From JAZBPO01 sp963691775 (GTDB lineage Bacteria; Pseudomonadota; Gammaproteobacteria; Pseudomonadales; Azotimanducaceae), in NCBI GenBank assembly GCA_963691775.1, contig OY829369.1, forward strand, positions 4,092,001 to 4,156,000: a DNA stretch of 64,000 nt, in the 5' to 3' direction. The position numbers were made by a program, and so were the translations under genes. The notes under the pieces were generated by a model. It was not told where the DNA came from. It made no database searches and saw nothing but the letters and a program-made list of their open reading frames with translations. Position 1 is the stretch's first letter. The number at the start of each line of letters is the position of its first letter. Below are positions 45,863-54,173 of this stretch, in pieces.

Positions 45863-47851
45863 GTGAGCGCTGCGGCGGCGGCCTATCGGCCCGAGATCGA
45901 CGGGCTCCGCGCAGTCGCGGTGCTGCCGGTGATCGCCTTTCACGCCGGAATCGAGCAGGTGGCAGGGGGCTTCGTCGGCGTCGACGTCTTCTTCGTCATC
46001 AGCGGCTATCTGATCAGTCGGATCATTCTCGACGAGCTGGATAGCGGCACGTTCACGATCGCGGGCTTCTATGAGCGCCGGGCGCGGCGAATCCTCCCCG
46101 CGCTCCTGCTCGTGGTGCTCGTCACGCTGCCGCTCGCCTGGCTCTGGATGCTGCCCGCGCAGTTCTCTGCCTTCGCCGACAGCCTCGTTGCCGTCGCGCT
46201 GTTCGCGTCGAACATCCTGTTCTGGTCCGAGAGCGGCTACTTCGCGCCCGCAGCGGAATTGAAGCCGCTGCTCCACACCTGGAGTCTCGCGGTCGAGGAG
46301 CAGTTCTATCTCCTGTTTCCGCTGCTGCTGATCGCGTGCCGAGGCGCGCGCCGGGCCTGGCTGCCCGGCATCGTCCTGGTCATTTTCGCGGTGAGCCTCG
46401 CTGCGGCTGAACTCGGCCGATCGACCGCCTCGAATGCTGTTTTCTTTCTGACGCCGGCGCGCGTCTGGGAGCTCATGCTGGGGGTACTGATCGTGCTTGG
46501 CGCCGATCTGCCAGCGCGCGTCGGCGATCGGACGGCCGAGGGGCTCGCGGCGATTGGTCTCGCTGCGATCGCGATAGCAGTGTTCACCTTCGACGCCGCG
46601 AGCGGTGTTCCCGGCCTCGCCGGTCTGATCCCTACGGGCGGCGCTGCGCTCGTGATCGCTTTCGCCCGTCCCGGTGGGGCCGTCGCGCGCCTGCTGTCGC
46701 ATCGGGCGGTCGTCTTTCTCGGATTGCTGAGCTACAGCGCATACCTGTGGCACCAGCCCCTGTTCGCGCTGGCGCGCCTGCGCCTCGGACCAGAGGCCGA
46801 AGGCGCCGTGCTGGCAGTGCTCGCCGTTGCCTCGATCGTGTTCGCCTGGCTCAGCTGGCGATTCGTGGAGCGCCCGTTTCGGGATCGGCGCCGATTCTCC
46901 CGGCGCACGGTTCTCAGCGGTGCGGCGACGGCTTCTGTTCTGCTCGCGGGCCTGGGGCTCGGTCTCGCGTCCGTCCCCGAGGCTACGCTGGCGAAAGCAG
47001 CCGAGTTGGACCAGGCGCGCCTCGAACGTCTCGAGCGATCTTCTCTCGAACACTGCAGGCCCGCGGGAGAGGTGCCCCGGCCGCTCGCTGCCTGTGGCAT
47101 CGGCGCTCCCGACGGGCCATCACGCATCGTGGTGGTGGGCGACAGTCAGGCGCGGTCGATCCAGGCCGGACTGCACGCCGTGCTGGAGACGATGGGTGTC
47201 GCGGGCATCTATTTCGGCGCAGGCAGCACCTTGCCGCTGCCGTCGGCGCTGCAATACGACGACGGCTTCGAGACAGCCGCTGCGGCGGCGTACGAGGTCG
47301 TCTTCGAGCGTCTCGAGGAAGAGCGGCCCAGCGTGGTACTTCTGCAGGCACGCTGGGACCTGCTCCACGAGGTCGATCGATCACCGACCGATGCACGGCG
47401 AACGCCTCGGTAAACGGCACTCTCTACGGACGATCTGCTGGATCGCAACACGTCGAGAAACGCGCTGCGCACGGCGCTCGCTGTCGACGTGGCGCGCCTT
47501 GCTAGCGCCGGCGGGACCGTTTTCCTGCTGTCCGCGATCCCGACGCTGCCGCACGACGTGCGGCGCTGTTATCTCGATCGCGCCTGTTCGGAGATCGACG
47601 CCGCGCCACTGCGCCGACGTAATGCAGGTGCCGACGCGATGCTCGCGGATATCGCGGCCTCGCACCCGAACGTCTTCCACGTGGAATTGCTCGACCTGCT
47701 GTGCCCGGAGGATGCGTGCCTGATCGAGAGGGGTGATCGGATGCTCTATCGCGATCCGGCCCATCTCACCGTTGAGGGTGCCGAGTGGCTGGCCGACGAG
47801 CTGCTGCGTTCTCGGTTGTCGATGGCCTTGCAGGCGGCGGACGCGCAGTGA
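45863..47851 (+). pseudogene. OafA-type acyltransferase-3/SGNH protein interrupted by an in-frame TAA
   Basis: The gene encodes an acyltransferase-3 membrane domain (YRPEIDGLRAVAVLPVIAFHAG with His27; FFVISGYLIS; SLAVEEQFYLLFPLLL; about ten helices) fused to a periplasmic SGNH domain, a design used for O-antigen acetylation. The frame ends at TAA 47411-47413 (codon 517) but resumes in the same frame. The SGNH nucleophile Ser428 (VVGDSQARS) lies before the stop, while its partners Asp631/His634 (DPAHLTVEG) lie after it. The upstream 516-residue product would keep the membrane domain but lose a complete esterase site. GTG 45863 follows GGAAGGA. A sequencing error is possible; an internal ATG at 47489 could start a separate C-terminal piece. 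Confidence 0.8.
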
Positions 47852-47941
47852 ACAGTCGGGGTCTTTAGCGCGCCTTGCGGCGTTCGGCTAGAGTCCCGGG
47901 GGCTCGGAAAGGGGGAAGGACGCCGCGCGCGTCTCGATCGC

Positions 47942-48694
47942 ATGGTTTCGTCTCGAACGTCGCGTCAGCGCATGCGCGCACTTGCTCGTCACGTGGCGCG
48001 TCGGCTGCGCGATGCGGTTACCGGTGAGCGCGGGATCGAGGCCGCGCAGAGACGCCTCGCCTGGGAGGACGCCCAGCGCTTCATCTACGATGCCTGCGGC
48101 CCGGCGACGCGCATCTTCGAGGATCACTGGGCACTGCGCCGAGCGGCCTTTGCCGCCCGCTCGGACGACGGTCTGCTCATGGAGTTCGGCGTCTTCCAGG
48201 CAAGGTCCTTCAACTTCTTCGCGGACCGGATGCTGGAATCCGGAGACACGCGGACGCTCTACGGATTCGACAGCTTCAGCGGCTTCTCCGAGGAGTGGGC
48301 GGGCGTTGATCGTGCGTTTCCCGTGGATCATTTCGATCAGGGGACGGGGCGACCGAAGGTTCGCGAGAACTGCGAGCTCGTCGACGGCTTCGTCGAGGAC
48401 ACCCTCGGCACGTTCCTTGATACCCACGCCGGGCCGATCGCGTTCATCCACATCGACACCGACACCTACAGCCCGGCGCGCTCGGTGCTCTCGCTCTGCC
48501 GCGAGCGTTTGCGCACGGGAAGCATCGTCTTGTTCGACGAATTGCTCGGCTATCCCAACTGGCGCAATCACGAGCATCGCGCGCTCACGGAGGCACTCGC
48601 TCCAGACGAGTACAGCTACGTCGGTTTCGCGACGAGTTCGCCCGAAGCGCGCCTGATCAAGGCCGCCATCCGCATCGAGAAGGATCTGACATGA
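47942..48694 (+). CDS. TylF-like SAM-dependent methyltransferase
   Basis: A 250-residue protein related in layout to the minus-strand TylF-like protein: LMEFGVFQARSFNFFAD, LYGFDSFSGFSEEW, and the metal-binding FIHIDTDTY and IVLFDELLGYPNW. Likely modifies a sugar hydroxyl or a related small molecule; substrate unknown. The ATG at 47942 lacks a clear RBS, so the true start may be a little downstream. Its stop overlaps the cytidylyltransferase ATG (ATGA), beginning a long run of coupled genes. Confidence 0.78.
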   Translation: MVSSRTSRQRMRALARHVARRLRDAVTGERGIEAAQRRLAWEDAQRFIYDACGPATRIFEDHWALRRAAFAARSDDGLLMEFGVFQARSFNFFADRMLESGDTRTLYGFDSFSGFSEEWAGVDRAFPVDHFDQGTGRPKVRENCELVDGFVEDTLGTFLDTHAGPIAFIHIDTDTYSPARSVLSLCRERLRTGSIVLFDELLGYPNWRNHEHRALTEALAPDEYSYVGFATSSPEARLIKAAIRIEKDLT

Positions 48695-49392
48695 AGGCAC
48701 TCGGGATCATTCCGGCTCGTGGAGGCTCCAAGCGCCTCCCGCGCAAGAACCTGCGACCGCTCGGCGGCGAGCCGCTCGTCGCCCACACATTGCGTGCAGC
48801 CAGTGAAAGCGATTGCTTCGACCGCATCCTGCTGTCCTCGGACGATGCCGAGATGCTCGCCATGGCGGATGGGTTCGATGGGGTTGATCCCTGGCCGCGC
48901 GAGGAGGTTCTGTCCGGCGACAAGGTAACGGCGCTGACGCTCGTCGAATCGATCATCGACACGAACCGATTCGATACGGAGTACGACGTTGTCGCGCTGC
49001 TGTTGCCCACCTGTCCGTTCCGCTCCGCGACGCATGTGCGCGAGGGCTTCGCGATGCTCGATCCGAGCGTGGACGGCGTCGTCAGCCTGACAACCTTCGA
49101 GTTCCCGCCGCAGCTGTCCGTGACCGTCGGTGACGACGACGGTCTGCTGCGCGGCGTGTTCGATCCGTGCCCGCTCATCACGGGCGATACGCGCTCGCAG
49201 GACCAGGCGACGATCTATCGGCCGAACGGCGCCTTCTACATCCAGTGGATGTCGAAGTTCATGGTCAATCGGAACTTCTGGAAGGGTGACGTGCGCGGCT
49301 ACGTCATGGATCGTGCGGACTCCGTCGACATCGACGACGAGTCGGATCTGGAGTACGCCCAGTTCATGTGGGATCGGAGGGCACGAGCATGA
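48691..49392 (+). CDS. NeuA-like acylneuraminate cytidylyltransferase
   Basis: A 233-residue nucleotidyltransferase expected to activate a nonulosonic-type sugar as its CMP derivative. It has the CTP-binding signature IIPARGGSKRLPRKN (7-21), LLSSDD, LLPTCPFRS and a DIDDESDLEYA ending typical of NeuA/PseF/LegF. Together with the NeuB-like fusion it defines the middle and last steps of a CMP-ketosugar pathway. It overlaps both neighbours by 4 bp. Confidence 0.9.
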   Translation: MKALGIIPARGGSKRLPRKNLRPLGGEPLVAHTLRAASESDCFDRILLSSDDAEMLAMADGFDGVDPWPREEVLSGDKVTALTLVESIIDTNRFDTEYDVVALLLPTCPFRSATHVREGFAMLDPSVDGVVSLTTFEFPPQLSVTVGDDDGLLRGVFDPCPLITGDTRSQDQATIYRPNGAFYIQWMSKFMVNRNFWKGDVRGYVMDRADSVDIDDESDLEYAQFMWDRRARA

Positions 49393-50351
49393 GTCGCTAT
49401 GCCGAACTGCGTGATCGGATTCAGGGGCCGGTCTATTCGGTCGTCACGCCGTTCACCGAGGACGAGCGCATCGACTTCGATGCGCTCCGTGCCTACCTCG
49501 AGCGGGTCTATACCAGCGGTGGGCGCATCTTCTACGTCATGGCCTACAACTCGCGCTACAGCGAGCTGTCCTGGGAAGAGATCCGCGCACTGAACGAGTT
49601 CGTCGTCCGCACGGTGAAGGCCTTCGGGGACGACGTCATCGCCATAGTCGCCGATCCGCTGCATTGCTCCACGGCCGTGTCGATGGACTTCTGTCGTCAC
49701 GCAGAGGCGATCGGTGCCGACCTGATCTCGCTCATCTTTCGCGAGAAGTTCTACAGCGAGGCGCAGGTGGTAAAGCACTTCGAGATGTGCGCTGGCGCCG
49801 CGGACGTCGGTGTGCTGATTCACGAGATGCCGTTCATTTCCGGCCTCGGCGGGCACACCGTCAACTGGCCCGTCTCGCTGCTCGATCGCATCGCCGACAT
49901 AGAGAACGTCATCGCGATCAAGGAAGACGCCAAGGAGGATGCGTACTCGCACGAGGTGATCGCCTGCCTGCGCGACCGCCTCGCGATCGTGATCTCCGGC
50001 GGCGGCAAGCGTCAGTGGCTGCGCTTTGCCGAGCACGGTTGCCAGGCCTGGCTGAACGGAATCGGCGTGTTCGAACCGCGTCTGCCGCCGCTCTTCTGGC
50101 AGGCCTACAAGGCCGGTGACACCGCACTCCTCGAACGCATCATCGAGGAGATCGAAGTGCCGTTCTTCGAGGAGATCGTCGGTCCATTCGGCTGGCACCT
50201 AGGTGTCCGCGGGGCTCTGGAGTCGCGAGGCATCTTCGCGCGCCACGAGCGCATGCCGATGATGCCGATCCCCGACGCGGACATGCCGAAGGTGCGCGCG
50301 ACCATGGATCGGATCGAAGCAGCGCTCGAGGGAATCCTCGCAGGCACATGA
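49389..50351 (+). CDS. Divergent DapA/NanA-superfamily aldolase-like protein
   Basis: A 320-residue (beta/alpha)8 protein of the dihydrodipicolinate synthase/sialate aldolase family. It keeps the Schiff-base lysine Lys178 (VIAIKED) and the N-terminal YSVVTPFTEDERIDF. The normal GTTGE-type carboxylate-binding motif is replaced by MAYNSRYSELSWEE (51-64), and the catalytic-tyrosine segment (YNVP in relatives) reads IHEMP (144-148). The C-terminus is also longer in acidic and Phe residues. Chemistry may therefore differ from pyruvate aldolases. It overlaps neighbours by 4 bp on both sides. Confidence 0.82.
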   Translation: MSRYAELRDRIQGPVYSVVTPFTEDERIDFDALRAYLERVYTSGGRIFYVMAYNSRYSELSWEEIRALNEFVVRTVKAFGDDVIAIVADPLHCSTAVSMDFCRHAEAIGADLISLIFREKFYSEAQVVKHFEMCAGAADVGVLIHEMPFISGLGGHTVNWPVSLLDRIADIENVIAIKEDAKEDAYSHEVIACLRDRLAIVISGGGKRQWLRFAEHGCQAWLNGIGVFEPRLPPLFWQAYKAGDTALLERIIEEIEVPFFEEIVGPFGWHLGVRGALESRGIFARHERMPMMPIPDADMPKVRATMDRIEAALEGILAGT

Positions 50352-51016
50352 ACGCCGAGCGGCTCGCAGAGGACGGTTGGTTCCGGGCCGAGGCGATCAC
50401 GTCCGAGGTCGATCTGGACGGGCTGCGCAGAACCTTCGAGCGGTGCTTTCCGACCGGTGCCGGGCGGCGGGGTCGTGAGAACGTCACGGAGCTCGACGCG
50501 GCGGGCATCGCCAGAGAGCCGGCACTTGCCATCCTGCACGAGCAGGTCGGCGCGCTCATGGGCCGTCTGTCGGCTGACCTCGAGTTCGGGAAACTGTGGC
50601 TCGTGGCATCGGACGCGGACACCACGGCATCCGATCAGGTGCCCTTCGCGCCGCACTTCGATCGGCGTCGCTACGTCAAGGCAATGGTGTATCTCGACGA
50701 TGTCGGTGCGGATGATGGCCCGCTGACGCTGGCCCGCCAGGCACCGGACGCGATGGAGCCGCGGCGCCGCAAACTCGGCCCCAATTGGCAGGTGCGTGAG
50801 GAGAATCGCGTCCACGAGAATCTCGAGTTCGAGGCCGCCACAGGGGACGCCGGTTCTGTGTTCGTGTTCGACACCAACTGCCCGCACTTCGCGGGTCGCG
50901 TCGTACCCGGTGCCCGCAGACGCGTCCTGCGCTTCGACTATGCGCACTCTGACTGGAACGACGACAGCCTCGGTGGACGTTTCCGGCGGGCCTTCGAGCG
51001 CCGGCTCGGACGTTGA
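50348..51016 (+). CDS. PhyH-like 2-oxoglutarate/Fe(II) oxygenase
   Basis: A 222-residue protein resembling phytanoyl-CoA-dioxygenase-like enzymes. The iron ligands are plausibly His103-x-Asp105 (APHFDRRRYV) and His180 (NCPHFAGRV), with Arg191/192 for 2-oxoglutarate (GARRRVLRFDY). It may hydroxylate a sugar or the lipid-linked glycan; its place between the aldolase-like and transferase genes, with 4-bp coupling, suggests a role in the same pathway. Family assignment is moderate because overall similarity to known members is low by eye. Confidence 0.65.
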   Translation: MNAERLAEDGWFRAEAITSEVDLDGLRRTFERCFPTGAGRRGRENVTELDAAGIAREPALAILHEQVGALMGRLSADLEFGKLWLVASDADTTASDQVPFAPHFDRRRYVKAMVYLDDVGADDGPLTLARQAPDAMEPRRRKLGPNWQVREENRVHENLEFEAATGDAGSVFVFDTNCPHFAGRVVPGARRRVLRFDYAHSDWNDDSLGGRFRRAFERRLGR

Positions 51017-51020
51017 CGGG

Positions 51021-52481
51021 ATGCCAGGGGGCGCTGCCGTGGAGGTCGTCAGGGAGTTGAGTGCCGAGGGTGTGCTCGAAGTGTTCGAGCGCGTTGAGCG
51101 CGCGCTTGCACTCGACGAACGACGCATCGACGGGATTCCCTGGTGGGATCTGGCGCGCCATCCGTTTCACCGCACTGCACTCACCGCCCTCGGCCTCGGC
51201 GATCTCGAACCGCCGCCGCGGACGACGCATCTGGACGGCCTCGCGCGGGGCTTCAGCGTCGTCATGAACCTGCTCCGCGCGGTGACCACGCGTTCACCCC
51301 GGCGGGCACGGAAGCGCTCAGTGCTCATCATCGGTCATCCACGGCGCCGCAAGGTGGACGAGCACTGGGTCGACCTCTACGTCGATCCATTGCTCGCGTT
51401 GCTGCCCGGCGATCGGCCCGTGGAGGTCCTCGAGGAACCGATCGATTTCGAGCATCGGCGGCCGGCGGCGACGCGCGGCTTGCGCTATCTCGATGCGTTG
51501 CGCGCGCGCGCCCGATGGGCTGAACGGCGTGATCCGGGATTGAGTGCCGCGGCGCGCGATGAGGTTCGCAAAGTCGCGGAGAGGTTCGAGGCCGAGTTGG
51601 GCGTCCGGCTCGATCTGGAGGCGCTGGTGGCGCTGGAGCTCCGCCGCTGGCGCGCACGTCATCCGCGTTATCGCGCGCTTCTCGCTGCGCTCGAGCCGGA
51701 GGTTCTGCTCGTCGTCCGCGCCGCGCGACAGGAGCCCCTGGTGGCGGCTGCGCGGGAGCTTGGCATCCCCGTTGCCGAGTTGCAGCACGGCTCTCCTGCG
51801 CGCGGGAAGCTCAACTACGACTACTGCTCCGGAATCGCAAAGACGACCTTTCCGGATCTGTTCGCGTCATTCGGGCGTTTCTGGACCGACGCGGTCGTTC
51901 TGCCGCGCGGCGACGCTGCGACGGAAGTGCTCGGATTTCCCTGGCTCAGTGCCCAGCGTGCACGTCATCAGCATGTCGAGAAACGCGCGCGCCTGCTCGT
52001 CCTTTCGCAGCGCGACGTCGCGTCTGCGCTGGTGCCGTTCTGTGTCGCGCTCCGCGCGCGATTGCCGATCGGAATCGAGGTGCTCTACAAGCCCCATCCC
52101 GAAGATCTGCGACGCGGTGCCGGCGGCCTGGAGGCGCTGCGGTCAGCCGGCGTCGTGGTGGTCGAGGACCCCAATGCGGATCTCTACGCCCTGCAGGCAA
52201 GTGCGCGCTGGCAGCTCGGGGTCTACTCGACGGCGCTCTACGAAGGCATCGCCTTCGGCTGTGCGACCTTTGTGCTGCGCGCCGCCGGCGCGGAGCAGAT
52301 GACGCGCCTCGTGGATCGGGGCCTTGCGCGCTTCGTCAGCGAGCCGAGTGAGGTCGACCTCGAGTTCTCCCCTGCGGCGGCGGATCTCGAGGAGCTCTTC
52401 GCCGAAGCAAGCCCCGCGCGCGCGGAGGCGCTGCTCATGCGCCTTCATGAGCTGCGCTCTGCAAGCAGTGGGATCGCATGA
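51021..52481 (+). CDS. Putative GT-B glycosyltransferase with HP motif
   Basis: A 486-residue cytosolic protein I cannot name with certainty. The C-terminal half looks like a GT-B nucleotide-binding fold: ELQHGSPARGKLNYDY (253-268), LLVLSQRD, LYKPHPED (355-362) and LGVYSTALYEGIAFGC (399-414). The HP motif (His359-Pro360) and downstream Ser/Thr patch are arranged as in bacterial sialyl- and Kdo-transferases that use CMP-sugars. The N-terminal 200 residues have no recognisable motif. The ATG at 51021 lies four bases after the PhyH stop; the frame is open upstream inside that gene. Confidence 0.55.
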   Translation: MPGGAAVEVVRELSAEGVLEVFERVERALALDERRIDGIPWWDLARHPFHRTALTALGLGDLEPPPRTTHLDGLARGFSVVMNLLRAVTTRSPRRARKRSVLIIGHPRRRKVDEHWVDLYVDPLLALLPGDRPVEVLEEPIDFEHRRPAATRGLRYLDALRARARWAERRDPGLSAAARDEVRKVAERFEAELGVRLDLEALVALELRRWRARHPRYRALLAALEPEVLLVVRAARQEPLVAAARELGIPVAELQHGSPARGKLNYDYCSGIAKTTFPDLFASFGRFWTDAVVLPRGDAATEVLGFPWLSAQRARHQHVEKRARLLVLSQRDVASALVPFCVALRARLPIGIEVLYKPHPEDLRRGAGGLEALRSAGVVVVEDPNADLYALQASARWQLGVYSTALYEGIAFGCATFVLRAAGAEQMTRLVDRGLARFVSEPSEVDLEFSPAAADLEELFAEASPARAEALLMRLHELRSASSGIA

Positions 52482-53356
52482 TGCGTGTCGCTGCCGTACT
52501 GACGACCAAGGACCGGCGCACATATCTGGAGCGTGCGCTGGCGAGCATCCGTCATCAGACCCGACCGGTCGACGAGATCGTGGTCGTCGACGACGGCAGC
52601 GCCCCGGGCACTAATGACGGTCTCGGCGCGGACGTGCGATTGCTACGCAACGAACGTTCGACGGGTGCGGCCCATGCACGCAATCAGGGCGTTGCCGCGA
52701 CTACCGCCGAGATCGTGATGTTCCTGGATGACGATGACGCCTGGGCACCAGACAAGGTCGCGGAGCAGTGCGCCTGCTTCGATGCGGATGCGGAGGTCGT
52801 GCTCGTCTATTCGGGCCGTGCTCTGGAGCGGGACGATGCTCCCGGCGTCGTCACTCGTCGTGCTGCGAGCCGTCTGAGTGGGCGATTGTTCGAGGAGATG
52901 CTGCGCAGCAATCTCGTTGGCGTGCCGTCTGCCGTCGCGGTTCTGCGTGCGGCCTTCGACGAGGCGGGCGGCTTCGACGAAGGCGCCCCTCGGCGGGAGG
53001 ACTATGATCTCTGGCTGCGGATCACGCCCCTCGGCAAGGTCGCCTGGGACGGCGGATACCGGGTGCATTACACGGTCTTTGCGAATCCGAAGAAGCAGCG
53101 CTCGGCGCAGCTCGACGGGCACGTCGACGGTGCGCGCTATCTCATCGCGAAGTACGGCGCCGAGATCGAGGCCCTGCCGATGCGTCACGCGCGCAGAGCG
53201 CGCGCCGAGAAATGGTTTACCGCTGCGCGCCGAGTGCGCAGGAGCAGCTGGTCGCGGGCATTCGTTCTCGTCGTCCGAAGCTTCCTTCAATGGCCGCGAC
53301 CGGCCGCGCTAGCGCTGCTGCTACCGCAGTTCGTCCTCACGCGGCTGGGATACTGA
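52478..53356 (+). CDS. Family 2 glycosyltransferase
   Basis: A 292-residue GT-A enzyme. VAAVLTTKDRRTYLERALASI starts the fold; the metal/nucleotide motif is FLDDDDAW, and RREDYDLWLRI is the usual acceptor-side ED segment. A hydrophobic C-terminal stretch (about 265-290) may anchor it to the membrane. Adds one sugar of the repeat unit; donor unknown. Overlaps the preceding gene by ATGA. Confidence 0.9.
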   Translation: MMRVAAVLTTKDRRTYLERALASIRHQTRPVDEIVVVDDGSAPGTNDGLGADVRLLRNERSTGAAHARNQGVAATTAEIVMFLDDDDAWAPDKVAEQCACFDADAEVVLVYSGRALERDDAPGVVTRRAASRLSGRLFEEMLRSNLVGVPSAVAVLRAAFDEAGGFDEGAPRREDYDLWLRITPLGKVAWDGGYRVHYTVFANPKKQRSAQLDGHVDGARYLIAKYGAEIEALPMRHARRARAEKWFTAARRVRRSSWSRAFVLVVRSFLQWPRPAALALLLPQFVLTRLGY

Positions 53357-53357
53357 C

Positions 53358-54173
53358 GTGACGACAGAGTCGATGACTACGCCATCGCTCCGCGAACGCC
53401 CGTGTCCGGTCTGCGGTGGAGAAGGCCGTGTCTATGATGCGCACGTGGACGTCGAGCATGCACGCTACGGGCTCGCCGGCGATGCGGTTCCCCTGCGCCG
53501 CTGCGCGTCCTGCGGCATGCGCTTCTTCGATCTGATCGAGGGCGTGAACACGCACGGGGAGGTCTACGCTTCGATGACACTGTCGGCGAGCGTGCCCAAG
53601 CGACGCCATCACCTGTTTGCGCGCCTGCTGCCGGCACTGGGTGCGCGCGGTCTGGAGCTCGGCAGCGGCGCCTGCCACGTTGGTCGCCTGGTGGGATCGG
53701 AAGTTTCAGTCACGGCCGTCGATGCGAATCCGCAATGCGACGGGGCGCCTGCCCATCTCGAGTTCGTCGACGCAAACATCACAGCGCTCGAGGACAGCGC
53801 CTTTCCCGCCGAGTCCTTCGATTGGGTGCTGATCGACAACGTGTTGGAGCATCTCCCGAGCTTCGTCGACCTGCTCGCTCAGGCCCGGCGCTGGCTGAAG
53901 GCGGAGGGGCGCATCGTGGTCTCCGTTCCGAACGGGCGCACCCTGCGGCGCCATCTCGGCGGTCGCCATCTGCGCGAAGTGTTCCGGCCCGTGGAGCACG
54001 TCAACATCTTTGACCCTGCAACGCTCGATGGCGCCTTCGCGAGGGTCGATTGCATCCCTGCGCGGGCGTTCCTCCTGCCGAAGAACGTGTTCGAGGTCGG
54101 TGCCGTCAGTTCCCTGCTCGGCTGGGCGCCCTTCGGGCTCTACCGGGCCTACCGGAAGGTGCCTGCCCGGTGA
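53358..54173 (+). CDS. SAM methyltransferase with N-terminal zinc finger
   Basis: A 271-residue protein. CPVCGGEGRVYD and CASCGMRFFD form a four-cysteine zinc site (about residues 15-55), followed by a class I methyltransferase fold (GLELGSGACHVGRLV, VDANPQC, LIDNVLEHLPSFVDLL, VSVPNGRTLRRHL). This layout occurs in sugar C-methyltransferase-like and glycan-cluster enzymes. It starts at GTG 53358, one base after the GT2 stop; ATG 53373 is an alternative. Its stop overlaps the next GTG. Confidence 0.83.
   Translation: MTTESMTTPSLRERPCPVCGGEGRVYDAHVDVEHARYGLAGDAVPLRRCASCGMRFFDLIEGVNTHGEVYASMTLSASVPKRRHHLFARLLPALGARGLELGSGACHVGRLVGSEVSVTAVDANPQCDGAPAHLEFVDANITALEDSAFPAESFDWVLIDNVLEHLPSFVDLLAQARRWLKAEGRIVVSVPNGRTLRRHLGGRHLREVFRPVEHVNIFDPATLDGAFARVDCIPARAFLLPKNVFEVGAVSSLLGWAPFGLYRAYRKVPAR

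Noticed and set aside
47489..47851. Independent small gene of 120 codons
   Set aside because: It continues the acyltransferase frame and supplies the missing SGNH Asp/His, so it is the detached C-terminus, although separate translation cannot be excluded.
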